The notes under the pieces are model-generated. The model did not search any database. It was given only the letters and a program-made list of their open reading frames with translations, and had not been told where the DNA came from. This document shows positions 47,941 through 59,200 of a DNA stretch of 64,000 nt, piece after piece; the first letter of the stretch is position 1, and the number at the start of each line of letters is the position of its first letter. The stretch is from NCBI GenBank assembly GCA_037957365.1, contig JARHVA010002006.1, positions 253,501 to 317,500 of the forward strand, in the 5' to 3' direction. Origin of the DNA: Torreya grandis. Taxonomy: Eukaryota; Streptophyta; Pinopsida; Cupressales; Taxaceae. The translations under genes and the position numbers were made by a program.

Positions 47941-47967
47941 TTAAGAGAAGCCGTAGCTTCTCTTTAA
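47941..47967 (-). other. Hairpin with cUACGg loop in C2 leader
   Basis: In the C2 sense direction (minus) the stem GAGAAGC pairs with GCTTCTC around the loop TACG, extended by TTAA/TTAA with a single bulged A. The loop closed by C and G is the UNCG class, known to be unusually stable in RNA. It lies about 60-90 nt upstream of the gag coding start. Confidence 0.7.
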
Positions 47968-48640
47968 TAATGATAGTAAAAATGTTTAAAATGAACCCCT
48001 TTTAATGTGAATTTAATTTTATTTGATATTAAAAATAGATTGTAAGTTTAAATGCACAATAATTATTCAAATTAATTTTAGACAAAGTAAATAAAATTGT
48101 GAAAGATTATGACAAAATATGGTGTCAAAAGTGTCACAAAAAAACTAATGTCTGAATAATTATTAAAAAAGAACTTTGTTTAATGAGGTTTTATACTATT
48201 TTTGTAAACTAAAGTAAATCAAAAGTGCATCTATAATTAGTTTCCAAAATAAATGTTAAATAATGCAAAAAAAAAATAGAGTTGTACTAAACTAGATGTC
48301 AAAAGAGTCACACTCAAAACAACCACCTAAACACTATTATTAAAAAAGTTGTAAATACTATAATTAGAGTTTTCAAAACATAAAATGGATCATGTAGATG
48401 CATGTATAAGGTGTCATAACATAGGGATCAACTAGTTACATGTCTATGGTCAACAAATTTTTGACTAAATTAAATGTCTCAAGAAGGTCAACAGTTCAAC
48501 TAGAGTTTTGAACATGTGAAAATTGGCACACAAAACAAAAAATAAACTTAAATTACACTAAATTTGAATTTTTTTATAAAATAAACAAATCAACCAAGTT
48601 AATTTAGGGGGTTTTAAACGTAGGACCTCCTTAGTGACAA

Positions 48641-48724
48641 GATTTTGGCAAAATAAAGTTGACCAATTCATCTAACAAGCTTCTTAAGAATTGATATGCA
48701 CTAATTAATATTTAAAGCTGATTT

Positions 48725-48788
<64 letters not shown>

Positions 48789-48873
48789 AAGTTTTGGAAA
48801 AATAAAGTTGACCAATTCATCTAACAAGCTTCTTAAGAATTGATATGCACTAATTAATATTTAAAGATTATTT

Positions 48874-48935
<62 letters not shown>

Positions 48936-49043
48936 AAGTTTTGGAAAAATAAAGTTGACCAATTCATCTAACAAGCTTCTTAAGAATTGATATGCACTAA
49001 TTAATATTTAAAGATTATTTTTTCATATATATATATATATATA
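48641..49043. repeat. Three tandem units of about 148 bp with AT palindromes
   Basis: The unit starts ttttgg(c/a)aaaataaagttg at 48643, 48792 and 48939 and ends in an AT run. Units 2 and 3 appear identical outside the AT run. The AT runs are 48729-48784, 48878-48931 and a shorter third. The first two are flanked by TTTTTC and GAAAAA, so 48723-48790 and 48872-48937 are perfect palindromes. Confidence 0.95.
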
Positions 49044-49672
49044 ATGCATGTAAAAATGTAAACAATCTTTTTTTTTTGTGAAAATAAAGCACATATTCAT
49101 AGTGGGACCTAGTTTTTCATATGTGGAATTTTAGTTTTAATAAATAGTTTATTTATTAAATAAAATTCCAAACCTTAGAACTTACCTTTTAAAGCTTCAT
49201 GGAGGAGAATGATGCACCTATAGATGTTCTGGCTAGCATAGGAATCTGTACAAGCATCCAAACAACATGAAACTTTACCAAGCTTCTATTTTTTTGCCTC
49301 CTAATGCTAGAGATTTAACCAAGAAAATAATTTTTTCAACCCCTAGGCCATACTATATCGTTGAAGAGGCTTAGGTAAAATTTAAAAAAATTAAAGGATA
49401 CATATTATTCATGGATTTTAGTTTTGTAATAATTAATTATGCATTAGATGACCTCACAGAGCAACAAATCTCTTGAAGAAGGACTAAAACAAATTAAATT
49501 GTGAGTTTATTCCTTACATAGGTCGTACAAGCCAATAATGGCATCCTAAAGAAGTTTGAAAAAAATATTATTGCTTGAGGAAGCCTTCATATGATCTCCT
49601 GAGTGTTTTGACAGGAAAAATGCAACAATTCAACTCTTAAACACTTCAAATTAGCCCCAAAAGCTTTGAAAT
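49044..49672 (-). other. C2 leader, unassigned part
   Basis: No coding or repeat recognised between the tandem array and G1. The C2 leader as a whole (47881-49672 plus 55414-55687) is about 2 kb, which is long. Confidence 0.4.
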
Positions 49673-50230
49673 TGATGCAAAAAATATAGGCCAACCTTCT
49701 AGAGGCCATAACTTTTGACTTTTAACTCTATTTGAGCTCTTATATGCACCAAAATAATCATATTAAAAATTTTGATTCAGTCCTAAGGTGCTCTATCCTC
49801 TTAAATTTGATTTCAATATTTTTCAGAGGCCAAATGTGATCATTTGAGGGTCCAAAATTAATGTTTAATGATTTTTTAAGAATTTTTTCTTTTTAGAAAT
49901 TGTATATTTTTAGAACCAGACATCAACTTCAGTTGAATTTTTCCCCATAGACTAATTTTAGAATTTAGGATGTTTAGGAAAAAATTTAGAGCCATGTGTG
50001 CTTGCATGTGAAACTTATTATAAATAATGGCTGCTAAAAATAGACTTTTTGTTTAGAATTTAGTTTTTCAAATTTTGCATGTAAAATCTAATTTTTGAGT
50101 TTAGACTTATTTAAGCATGGTTTGGGTTTTTAATTATGGGAAGTCATTGAATAAGAATCAATTCTGAGTTAGTATTTTAGATCTTGGCATATTGATAATT
50201 TTATTGTCTTAATAGTTTTCGGGTTCATTA
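49673..50230 (+). repeat. G1 5' LTR
   Basis: It starts TGATGCAAAA and ends GGGTTCATTA. The shared block aaccagacatcaacttcagt is identical in both LTRs. A TATA-like ttataaataatgg (50019-50031) is conserved (ctataaataatgg in the 3' copy). The ends are TG...TA rather than TG...CA, as fixed by the flanking duplication. Confidence 0.9.
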
Positions 50231-50232
50231 TT

Positions 50233-50244
50233 TGGTATCAGAGC
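50233..50244 (+). other. G1 primer-binding site
   Basis: TGGTATCAGAGC is a perfect match to the initiator-Met tRNA 3' complement, two bases after the LTR. Confidence 0.95.
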
Positions 50245-50270
50245 AAGTTTGAATCTTGGAAGAGAAAGAC

Positions 50271-51340
50271 ATGGTGAGAGGATGAGGAGGTATTGTGAAG
50301 ATGAACTAGACTATACAAGAGCTACAGAGGCAAGTTCAAAAATTAACCAAAGTTATTACTATTTAGCAGAGAAGACATGGTGGTGATGACAAAGACATAG
50401 ATCATGATGAAGAAGTTTGGTAAGAAGAAGAAGAACAAGAGTAGCCACCATCAATGGAAGAGAGGATGGTTTAAGATTTAGAAGGAAGGAATGTAGGAAT
50501 CAAGGTTGATGTTCTACATTATGGAGGTATTTTAAAACTAGAGGAGTTGATATATTGGATGAATAGCATGGATAAATTCTTTGAGTGGAAGACTATGAGA
50601 GAAGACACGAAGGTAAAATTTGGATGCAAAAAATTGAAAAGTCATGCAATGATTTAGTGGGATCACCTATAGAAAGAGAGACAAAGGAAAGGCAAAGATA
50701 ATATTTCATGGAAAAAGATGGAAAAGAAGCTGAGGGATAAATTTCTTCTTGTGGATTATGCATTAAACCTTTACAGAAGATTTTAAAATTTGAGGCAAAA
50801 AGATCACATTATACAAGAGTATACAAATGAATTTTATAAGATTTTCATACGAGTGGAACATGATGAAATAGAAGATCAGATACCTGCAAGGTATGTAAAT
50901 AGTTTGAAATTTTCTATTCAAGATGAATTAAGCATGCATAGAATACTTAACATGGAGGAGGCTTATCAATTAGCTTTGAAGGTAGAAGAAGAACAAAATA
51001 GACAAACTTTTAAAAAGAAATCTCCTAGTCCAAAAAGATATGGATCCTCTCTAATAAGGGGATGAAGTGGGTTCAATACCACCATAGGTGGATTTAATAC
51101 CAATAAATGTGAATTGTCACATGGTACAGAAAGGCAAGATGATAATAGGCAAGGGTTTCAATACCAACAAAGAGGAAGAAGATTTCAGAGAGGACAAGGT
51201 TATGGTGGTGCTAGAGGATGGTTTCTAAATCAGCATAGATATTATGTCTGTTATAGATGTGGAAAGAAGGGCATAGAGTTTTTAAGTGTCCACACTATCA
51301 AGATCAAGAAAAGAAGCAAGGAAATCACCTAGGAGTAAAT
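50271..51340 (+). pseudogene. G1 gag
   Basis: ATG 50271 (MVRG) opens a frame that stays in register to about 51275, interrupted only by stops, most of them TAG or TAA where related proteins have Gln. Blocks are TIQELQRQVQKLTKVI (coiled coil), the capsid region WMNSMDKFFEWKTMREDTKV (50555-50615), YTNEFYKIFIRVEHDEIEDQ (50820-50880), QLALKVEEEQ, a basic Arg/Gly/Gln-rich segment (51130-51230) and knuckle CYRCGKKG then HRVFKC (51247-51290), a CX2CX4HX4C finger split by a one-base deletion. Confidence 0.9.
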
Positions 51341-51499
51341 CTAGTTGAGGTTGAAATAGAAGAGAAGAATATTGAAGTTAAACTAGTAGATATTAGAGAG
51401 AATCGCATGATGAGAAGAACCATGATTGCTCAAAGGAAGGATCAAGTGTAGAATAAAGAAGGTGGTAATGCATGACTGTGATCAAATATTTTTTGAACA

Positions 51500-51870
51500 A
51501 GATGTACTTCAGGTGGAAAGGTATGCAAAGTAATTATAGATGGTGGTAGTTGTGAAAATATGGTTTCTAAAAAAAGGATTGAGAAACTAAATTTGTAATG
51601 TGAAAAACATCCTAATCCTTATTGGATTTAATGGTTTAAGAAAGCGAATGAAGTTATAGTAGATAAAAGGTGCTTAATCAAATTTTCTATAGGAAAGAGT
51701 TATAATGATGAAATATGGTGTGATGTTATTCTGATGGATGCATGTCATGTGTTATTGGGAAGACCATGGTAATTTGATAGGAAAGTAATTCATGATGGAA
51801 CAAAGAACACGTATAATTTTTGGAAAGATGGTAAAAAGGTAGTTTTTTTACATCTTAAATAGGAAGAGAA
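51500..51870 (+). pseudogene. G1 aspartic protease
   Basis: Frame pieces IIDGGSCENMVSKKRIEKL (51533-51590; active site D-G-G-S, usually D-S-G-S) and WCDVILMDACHVLLGRPW (51718-51770, the LLGRPW block) followed by DRKVIHDGTKNTYNFWKDGK. Both diagnostic blocks are well preserved. Stops separate it from gag and pol. Confidence 0.85.
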
Positions 51871-51989
51871 GACAGAAAGCATGCTCTCTACTAAAGAATT
51901 TATCTAAGCTATGAAGGTAGTAGGTTGTTAGTATGCATTAGTAGCTAAAAATGAAGAAACATAAATGGTGCCAATACCAATAGAAGCAA

Positions 51990-52640
51990 CAAGAGTGTTG
52001 AAAGAATATGTAGATGTTATGCCTGATGAGTTACCAAATGGTTTATTGCCAAAGAGAGATATACAAAATCACATTGATTTGATTCCAAGATCAGCTTTGC
52101 CCAATCAATTAGCTTATAAGATGAGTCCAACATAACATGCATAATTAAATAAATAGGTTACTAAATTGATAAGGAGAAGGTGATAAGGGAGAGTACGAGA
52201 CCTTATACAACACCAACTTTACTAACTCCAAAGAAAGATGGAAGATGGATAATGTGTGTGGATAGTATAAAAATTAAAAAAATTACAATAAAGTGTAGGT
52301 TTTTTATACCTCGTTTAGATGATATGATAGATGTGCTTTCAAGAGAAAAATATTTTACCAAGATTGATCTAAGGAGTGGTTATTATCAGATTCAAATTTA
52401 TGAAGGAGATGAGTGTAAAAATGCATTCAAGACTAGGGATGGCTTATATGAATGGATGGTGATGCCATTTGAATTATCTAATGCACCTAGCACATTTATG
52501 AGGATGATGAATACAATGTTATGAGAATATATTGGTAAATTTGTGGTTGTTTAGTTTGATGATATTTTGATATTCAGTAAGTCTAAATAAGAACACATAA
52601 TACATCTAAGAATGGTATTGGATTTGTTATGAAAAGAGAA
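51990..52640 (+). pseudogene. G1 reverse transcriptase
   Basis: ELPNGLLPKRDIQNHIDLIP (52030-52090), [19 protein letters not shown] (52186-52245), [16 protein letters not shown] (52290-52345), [16 protein letters not shown] (52351-52400), [20 protein letters not shown] (52425-52485) and FDDILIFSKSK at 52554-52586. The tyrosine of the YxDD box is a TAG stop. The open frame 52180-52524 is 114 codons. Order is typical of Ty3/gypsy. Confidence 0.92.
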
Positions 52641-52699
52641 GTTGTATGTAAATTTGAAGAAGTGCAGGTTTATGCAAAATAGTTTGGTATTTTAGATAT

Positions 52700-53330
52700 T
52701 TATAGTTTTAGTAGATGGTGTGAAAATGGACGAAGAAAAGATAAAAAAAATTATTCAGTGGCCTATTCTAAGAAGCATTACAGAGGTAAGAAGTTTCCAT
52801 GGTTAAATAACTTTTTACAAATAAATTATTAAAAAATTTAGTATTATTGTGGCACCAATAACAAATTACATGAGAGGAAAAGAATTTACATGGACTAGAT
52901 TAGCCACAAAAAGTTTTGAATTATTGAATAAGAAGATTATAGAAAGACCAATTTTAGCATTATCAAATTTTAGCAAAGTGTTTGAGGTTGATTGTGATGC
53001 TTCATTTGTGGGAATTGGTGCTATGCTAAGTCAAGAAGGAAAGCCAATAACATATTTTAGTAAGAAGTTGAATGAGGTAAGAATAAATTATTCTACTTAT
53101 GATGTTGAAATTTATGCAATTGTATAAGCATTAAGACATTAGAGGCATTATCTAGTGCCTAAGGAGTTTATATTATTTATAAGGCATGACGCTTTGAAGT
53201 ATGTGAATACATAAAAAAAGGTGAATAGTAGGCATGCAAAGTGGGTTTCTTTCCTGCAGGGGTATACTTTTGTGTTGAAGCATAAAAAAAGAAATAGAGT
53301 TAGGTAGTTGATTAATTGAGCAGGAGGGTA
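52700..53330 (+). pseudogene. G1 RNase H
   Basis: ITNYMRGKEFTWTRLATKSF (52858-52920), PILALSNFSKVFEVDCDASF (52950-53010, catalytic Asp in VDCDAS), GIGAMLSQEGKPITYFSKKL and NYSTYDVEIYAIV (53089-53127, with the catalytic Glu), then HALKYVNT-like and RHAKWVSFLQGYTF (53233-53270). Confidence 0.9.
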
Positions 53331-53389
53331 GTGTTATTAAATACTATGGTGAGTGATGTAGTTGAATTAGAAGCTATTAAAGAATTATA

Positions 53390-54580
53390 TGATACTAATC
53401 CATATTTTATCAAGGTAGTTGAGAAGTTTAAGAATCCATTAACAAGTGGGACAGATGCTATTCATGATGAGTTTATTATATAAGAAGGTTATCTCTTCAA
53501 AGGGAAACAATTTTGCATTTTAGTTGGGTCTCTATGAGATAATATAATAAGAGAATTACATAGTGGTAGTTTAGCTAGACATTTTGGTAAGATGAAGGCA
53601 ATAGTTTCAGTGGAGGAATTTTTTTTTTGGCCAAATATGAAGAGAGATGTGACAATTTATGTTTCAAGGTGAAAATTATGTCAGGTGGCTAAAGGACATG
53701 CATAAAATACTAGACTTTACATGCCATTACCGGTTGTAAGAGGACCATGGATAGATTTGAGTATGGACTTTGTGTTGGGATTGCTAAACACATAGAGAGG
53801 TAATGATTCAATTTTTTTTATTGTAGATAGATTTTCAAAAATGGTTCATTTCATTTCATATAAGAAAACCAATGGTGTCACTAGGGTTGCAAAATTATTT
53901 TTTAAGGATATTGTGAGATTGCATAATGTTTTAAAAACTATTACTTCAGATAGGGACATGAAATTTCTAAGTCATTTTTGGAGGACTTTGTGGAAGAAGA
54001 TGGGTACTAAGCTAAAATTTATTAGTGAATATCACCCACAAATAGATGGACAGATGGAAGTTGTGAATAGGAGCTTAGGAAATTTATTGAAATGCATGGT
54101 GGGAGAGAAGCCAAATCAATGGGACTTGGCTTTACCATAAGTTGAGTTTGTATATAACAGTTCAATAAATAGATCAACAAAAAATTCATCTTTTCAAATT
54201 ATTCATGGGATAAATCTTATGGGTATTTTATATTTGGTACAATTATCGATTGTAGATCAAATTAGTGATGATGTAGAAGTGTTTGCAAAGCATATGCAAT
54301 AGTTGTAAGGAGTAAGAAGAAAGTTGAAGGAAAGTAACGAAAAATATAAAACAACAATAGATGTTAGAATAAGATCCAAGGTATTTTAAGAAGGATATTT
54401 GGTAATGGTTTACTTGAGGAAAGAAATATTTCTAAAAGGCATGTACAATAAGTTGAAGTACAAGAAAATTGGACCATACAGAATTATGAAGAAAATCAAT
54501 GACAATGCTTATGAGGTGAGTTTGCCATTGAATTTTGATATATCTCTAGTATTTAATGTTTCAAATTTATATTAATTCTA
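53390..54580 (+). pseudogene. G1 integrase
   Basis: Zinc domain: ELHSGSLARHFGKMKAI (53555-53605) and KLCQVAKGHA with the first cysteine lost to a stop. Core: PWIDLSMDFVLGLL (53750-53785), FFIVDRFSKMVHFISYKKT, LKTITSDRDMKFLSHFWRTL (53932-53990) and YHPQIDGQMEVVNRSLGNLL (54031-54090) preserve the three catalytic acidic residues. C-terminus: [20 protein letters not shown] (54439-54498) is the GPY/F module, then YEVSLP. The open part 53841-54140 is 99 codons. Confidence 0.92.
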
Positions 54581-54639
54581 TGGATAATACGGTGAAGATG
54601 ATGGAAATGAAGAAGTAAATTGGGAGTAGCAGATTTCAA

Positions 54640-54805
54640 AGAAGAAGAAAGAAAAAATAGTGCAAGTTTTGGATATGAAGACAGTGAGCACAAGGCAAGG
54701 GAATTATAATAGGTATTTAGTGTAGTGGGAAGGATTGAAGTAAGAAGATCACTTGATTATATAATGGGAGCTAAATAAGATTGATAAAGATAAATGGAAA
54801 TAGCA
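54640..54805 (+). pseudogene. G1 C-terminal chromodomain
   Basis: KIVQVLDMKTVSTRQGNYNR then YLV-WEGLK and WELNKIDKDKW matches the chromodomain pattern (ILD----R---Y-YLVKW-G---E--TWE) at the integrase C-terminus, which defines chromoviruses and is thought to guide insertion to heterochromatin. Three stops interrupt it. Confidence 0.85.
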
Positions 54806-54853
54806 TAATCAGGCCAACTTATAGGAGCTGAGTTATTTTCAAGTAGAGAAGAA

Positions 54854-55408
54854 TGATGTAGAAAAAAATAGACCAGTCTTTCAGAGGCCATAAATTTTGA
54901 CCTATAACTCCATTTGAGATCTACACACCAAAATGATCATATCAAAAACTTAGATTCTTCCCTAAGGTGCCCTATCCCTTTATATTTGATTTTAATATTT
55001 TTTGGAGGCCAACCGTGATCATTTGATGGTCTAAAATTAACATTTAATAATTTTTTTAGGAATTTTCTATTTTTATAAATTGTATATTTTTAGAACCAGA
55101 CATCAACTTCAGTTGAATTTTATCCCATAGGTTAATTTTAGTATTTAGTATGTTTAGGGAAATTTTTAGAGCTGTGTGCTTACATATGAAACTTACTATA
55201 AATAATGGCTACTAAAAATAAATGTTTTTTTTAGATTTTAATTTTTCAAATTTTGCATGTAAACTCTAATTTCAGATTTTAGGCTTATTTAATCATGGTT
55301 TGGCTTTGTAATTATGGAAATTAATTGAATACGAATCAATTATGAGTTATTATTTTGGAGCTTGGCCTATTGGTAATTTTATTGTCTTGATAGTTTTTGG
55401 GTTCATTA
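54854..55408 (+). repeat. G1 3' LTR
   Basis: TGATGTAGAA...GTTCATTA, partner of the 5' LTR, preceded by a purine stretch aagtagagaagaa (54841-54853) as polypurine tract and followed by GAAAT. Confidence 0.92.
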
Positions 55409-55413
55409 GAAAT

Positions 55414-55687
55414 TAATTTTTTGAATTTTTTAGGCTCCATAGGTCATACTTGGGCCATAAAAATGGTGTCATAGGCTATTTTAATTACTTAAGTTGGATT
55501 CTAGTTTCTTGAATAAGGTTGTAGGATGCTAATAATATAGTCTTGAAGATTATTGTGGAGATTGAATCTTCCTATAGTGGTAAACAAAAACCCTCCTTTA
55601 CCAGGGTCATCCCAGTGTCATATAAGATTAAGAAAATAAATTGAATATTTTTAAAATTAACTTGCTTTCCAATCAAATCAACCCTAC
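55414..55687 (-). other. C2 leader adjoining the primer site
   Basis: Short noncoding part of C2 between the G1 insertion and the primer site. Nothing else is seen. Confidence 0.5.
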
Positions 55688-55701
55688 TTACTATGATATC
55701 A
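55688..55701 (-). other. C2 primer-binding site, decayed
   Basis: Minus strand TGATATCATAGTAA abuts the LTR end TTTCA. It differs from TGGTATCAGAGCAA by three changes, two of them G-to-A or C-to-T. Confidence 0.75.
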
Positions 55702-56240
55702 TGAAAGAATTGATGAATAGATATACGAAGCAATATACAAGGTAAGATATAGAGTGAATTCAATAAGAAAAACACATAATAGTGAACATAGATGAATGAA
55801 TTAGTACATGTGTATTTATCATGGGAAAACCTTAAATGAGAAAAAACCTATAAATGTGATATTCATTAATATGAGAAACTAAATCACCCCAATACACACT
55901 TCATCTTCTTAATTCCTCACATAGTGCTTCACAAAATCCTATTAAATGAGTTTGAATATGATAAAAGTTTCATATTCGAGAGATGATTTCACAATAGGAT
56001 AAAACCATATTTATAGTTGAATATCAAAGGAGGTGACCATTGTAAAAATAATGAGTCCATACTTATTGATAAAGCCAATTAATTAAAAACTTGGTAAGTA
56101 TTAAATAACCATAATAATATTATTTATTTTCATGAGGTTTCCACCCCGTGTTAATAAATATTATATTATTATTTATTTATTTAATTACCCATGTAATCTA
56201 AGGTTAAATAATTATCACTTAGACATCAATTGATCTAACA
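55702..56240 (-). repeat. C2 5' LTR
   Basis: Partner of 43016-43552 (539 versus 537 bp), TGAAAG...CTAACA on the plus strand, followed by AATGA. Confidence 0.9.
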
Positions 56241-56245
56241 AATGA

Positions 56246-59200
56246 GGGAACATTGGGTAAATATCATGACTATGTCACATTTGTGCATGAAAGTGCAATG
56301 GTTACAATTTCAAGAGAGGACAAATTAGCAAAGAAAAAACTAATAAAGTAAGATAATTATGATTATGATTATGTAGATAATTGGTCTATATAGGGTCTAC
56401 ACATTGCCATCCAATCCTAATCTATGGATTAACACAAAATTTAGATTTTTATTACATATGTTATGCTATTGTGGATCAAGTAATTGGTTAACTCAAAATA
56501 ATTCAAATAATTTAGAAAAAAAAAATGATTTTACATAGTGTTTTTATTGTTTCATCTATTATTCTTCTAATTCATGCCCCTGTGATCAATTTGATCAATT
56601 ATTCTTAGCCCTTATGTCTTAATGAATTTTTGGACTCTCAACTCTTCTTTTTCACTTGAAAAATATAAATAGTCCAAAATAATGATCTATTCTACCATAA
56701 TATACCATCTCTTTTTCTATTTTCACAATTTACATTGATACAATTACATTTTTTAACAAGAACATTATTGAATAGTAAGAGGATAAAATTGAATACCACT
56801 ATTGTCCATAGTTGGTTGATATCATCCTGGGAAAAAATTCATCCATAAATAAAAATATGACCACACATATCCTTAATATTACCACTTATATGATATTCTA
56901 CTCAATTATGGTATACAAGATAGTATTGTAGATGCAAAATATTTATTTTTCCTCTAATATATTTCTCATAAATGATATATAATTTTATAAGTATAAATTT
57001 GATGAAACAAAGATGTATAATTATTCTTTTGTATACTCATTCTAAATCCCACATGCCTTATAGTTACAACTCCCATATACATTGGGGGCATCTTGCTCAT
57101 GCATGGCCATGCCATCAATTACAATGCCTACTTCATATAGACACATGTTTTGGATTGTTCATATCCCTGTCCTTTATTATAATTTTGAACCCTTGGTGTT
57201 CAATATTCTCTTTTATTCTAGTTTGAAAATTCAAAAAGTAAAAAATATTAATATATTATAAAAAATAAAAAAACATTCAAAATATTCTACAAAATTATAA
57301 TTAGGACCCGAGCATGATTAAATATCTATTTTACATAATTTTCATATGTTATTTATCTCATGATTAGGAAATATCATACACTTTTTCTACACATATATTT
57401 CACTAGTATTCATAACTGTTATGTAAGATTGTAAATCTCAATGGATTAATATGTTGGACTTGCCTCTACTCAATAACCTTTCTAAATTTTGGGCATCTTA
57501 TCCATAAGTTATAATATTTATATGTGTTAAAATTCTATGACTCCTATACTTATTCTAAATCTATTTCTAACATATTTATCTTACATTATGTACATGAATA
57601 TGTTATTTAGTAGGATATGATCACATTGCATATGCATGGTGTAGGATATATTTCTAGTTATATGCTCTATTGATGTTATTACTTTTACATAGTAGATTAC
57701 ATATTTATTTTATATTATTTATGTCTATTTTCATTATTTACAATTTATTGAACATCTCCATGAGATTATTGTTTGGTTTGTGCAATATTTGAACATGTCC
57801 ATTATTTTTGTCCCTTGGCCCTTTGTTGTGTGTGGCAATTGAACATGTCCCTTATTTTTAACATTATCATGTCATTAAAATGTGGTCCTTGTCATTTTAT
57901 TTTAAATATTTAATTATGTGACATTTAAACATGTACCTTATTTGCTACCCTAGGCCATACTTTATGACATTGCAATTGTTGTGTTTGTGTGCTTATTGAG
58001 CTTGTTAAGTTTTATGAGTGACATGATCCATGTCATGAAATAGATAATGAATATGACACTAATTATACATTTAATACTATGAACCTCATTGATACATTTA
58101 CTTAGGCCTTGCATCATATGTTACATACATGACTAAAATGGCACACATCAATGTACTATGTTGACATATTTTTCACATATGATACATTATTAAGTGAGTA
58201 CATTTTTATTTTCATTGGTAAAATATGATTTTTTAAAGGGCCTTAACCCTTTTACATGATCATACAAATGATATATCATTAGTTTACAATTTACAAGATC
58301 TACATCCCAATAGGGCTAACATTACCCAAAATGAAGTAGTGTTGCAACCCAATAGCAAGCATAAATACTTACAACACACAAATGAATAAAATTTTAACTC
58401 TAATTCCTTATAATTCTAAGAAAAAGTGAACCATTCGTCCCTTAAGTGATCAATTTGGAGATTAAGGGAAAATTCTTAATATTGTAGCTAAGGACTGGAA
58501 CAAGTTTGGGTATTCAAAGGGAACCAATCCCAAAAATGGAAATGTAGAAGATCGATAAATGAAGAAAAAAACAAAGGGCCCATGGTAGTACATAACTAAC
58601 AAATCCAAAATAGGAAAATCATAGCCAAATAAAAGAAAAAATAGGTAGAAATCAACAAGGAAGATTCCTAACTGATTTAAAATTTTAGACCAACTAAAGA
58701 GACAAGGGACACACTATAAATAAATAATAGATAATAACTATTCATTCCTATAAGACTTCATACAAATATCTTCAGTTTTAGAGTTTGGTTGAATCATTAG
58801 TTACCTTTAGATTCAAATTGATTTGGTTCCCATTTCTAGTTCTTTCCTATATTCCTTATTTCAAATTTCTTGATGTTTTGATATGACCTTCTTTGATTTT
58901 GTGCTTAAATTTTTAAACTTTTATAGCACTTCTTGTTATTCTAACACTCATTAGATTTAACTTTAATCCCTTTCCTATTGAAGGAGAGATGAGACCTTTT
59001 CCCAAGGACTAATTTTGGGTATAGTGATTAACCTCCTACAAAGGTGAATTAAAATCCTTTTTAAAAACTGAAAATTTCCTCTTTATTGGGAATTAGATCT
59101 AAATAAGATGAGCACATGAGAGTTACATAGTTCAAAAAGAGCTTATATTTTATTTTTAGTTAGTCTTCCTTTAAATTTCCTATGTTTTCTTCTAGTTGTA

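Larger units (their letters stand above)
49673..55408 (+). mobile_element. G1: Ty3/gypsy chromovirus, structurally complete
   Basis: LTRs 49673-50230 and 54854-55408, GAAAT on both sides (49668-49672 and 55409-55413), a perfect TGGTATCAGAGC primer site, and gag, protease, reverse transcriptase, RNase H, integrase and chromodomain in order. It is 5.74 kb. All genes carry stops, so it is inactive. It is the innermost and by LTR similarity (about 12-15% different by eye) the youngest large element here. Confidence 0.95.
43016..56240 (-). mobile_element. C2: Ty1/copia element, nearly complete, split by G1
   Basis: Minus-strand element with LTRs 43016-43552 (3') and 55702-56240 (5'), a primer site, a purine tract and gag, protease, integrase, reverse transcriptase and RNase H in order. 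LTR ends are TGTTAG...TTTCA on the minus strand. Flanks AATGG (43011-43015) and AATGA (56241-56245) form a 5-bp target duplication with one change. G1 sits in its leader. Without G1 the element is about 7.5 kb, long for a copia because of a leader of about 2 kb. Confidence 0.9.

Noticed and set aside
49673..55408. Integrated pararetrovirus
   Set aside because: Integrase, LTRs, a tRNA-Met primer site and target duplications are present, and no movement-protein motif is seen; it is a chromovirus retrotransposon.
56972..57226. 84-codon plus-strand frame as a gene
   Set aside because: Histidine/leucine-rich with no domain, inside apparently noncoding T2 sequence; no support beyond openness.
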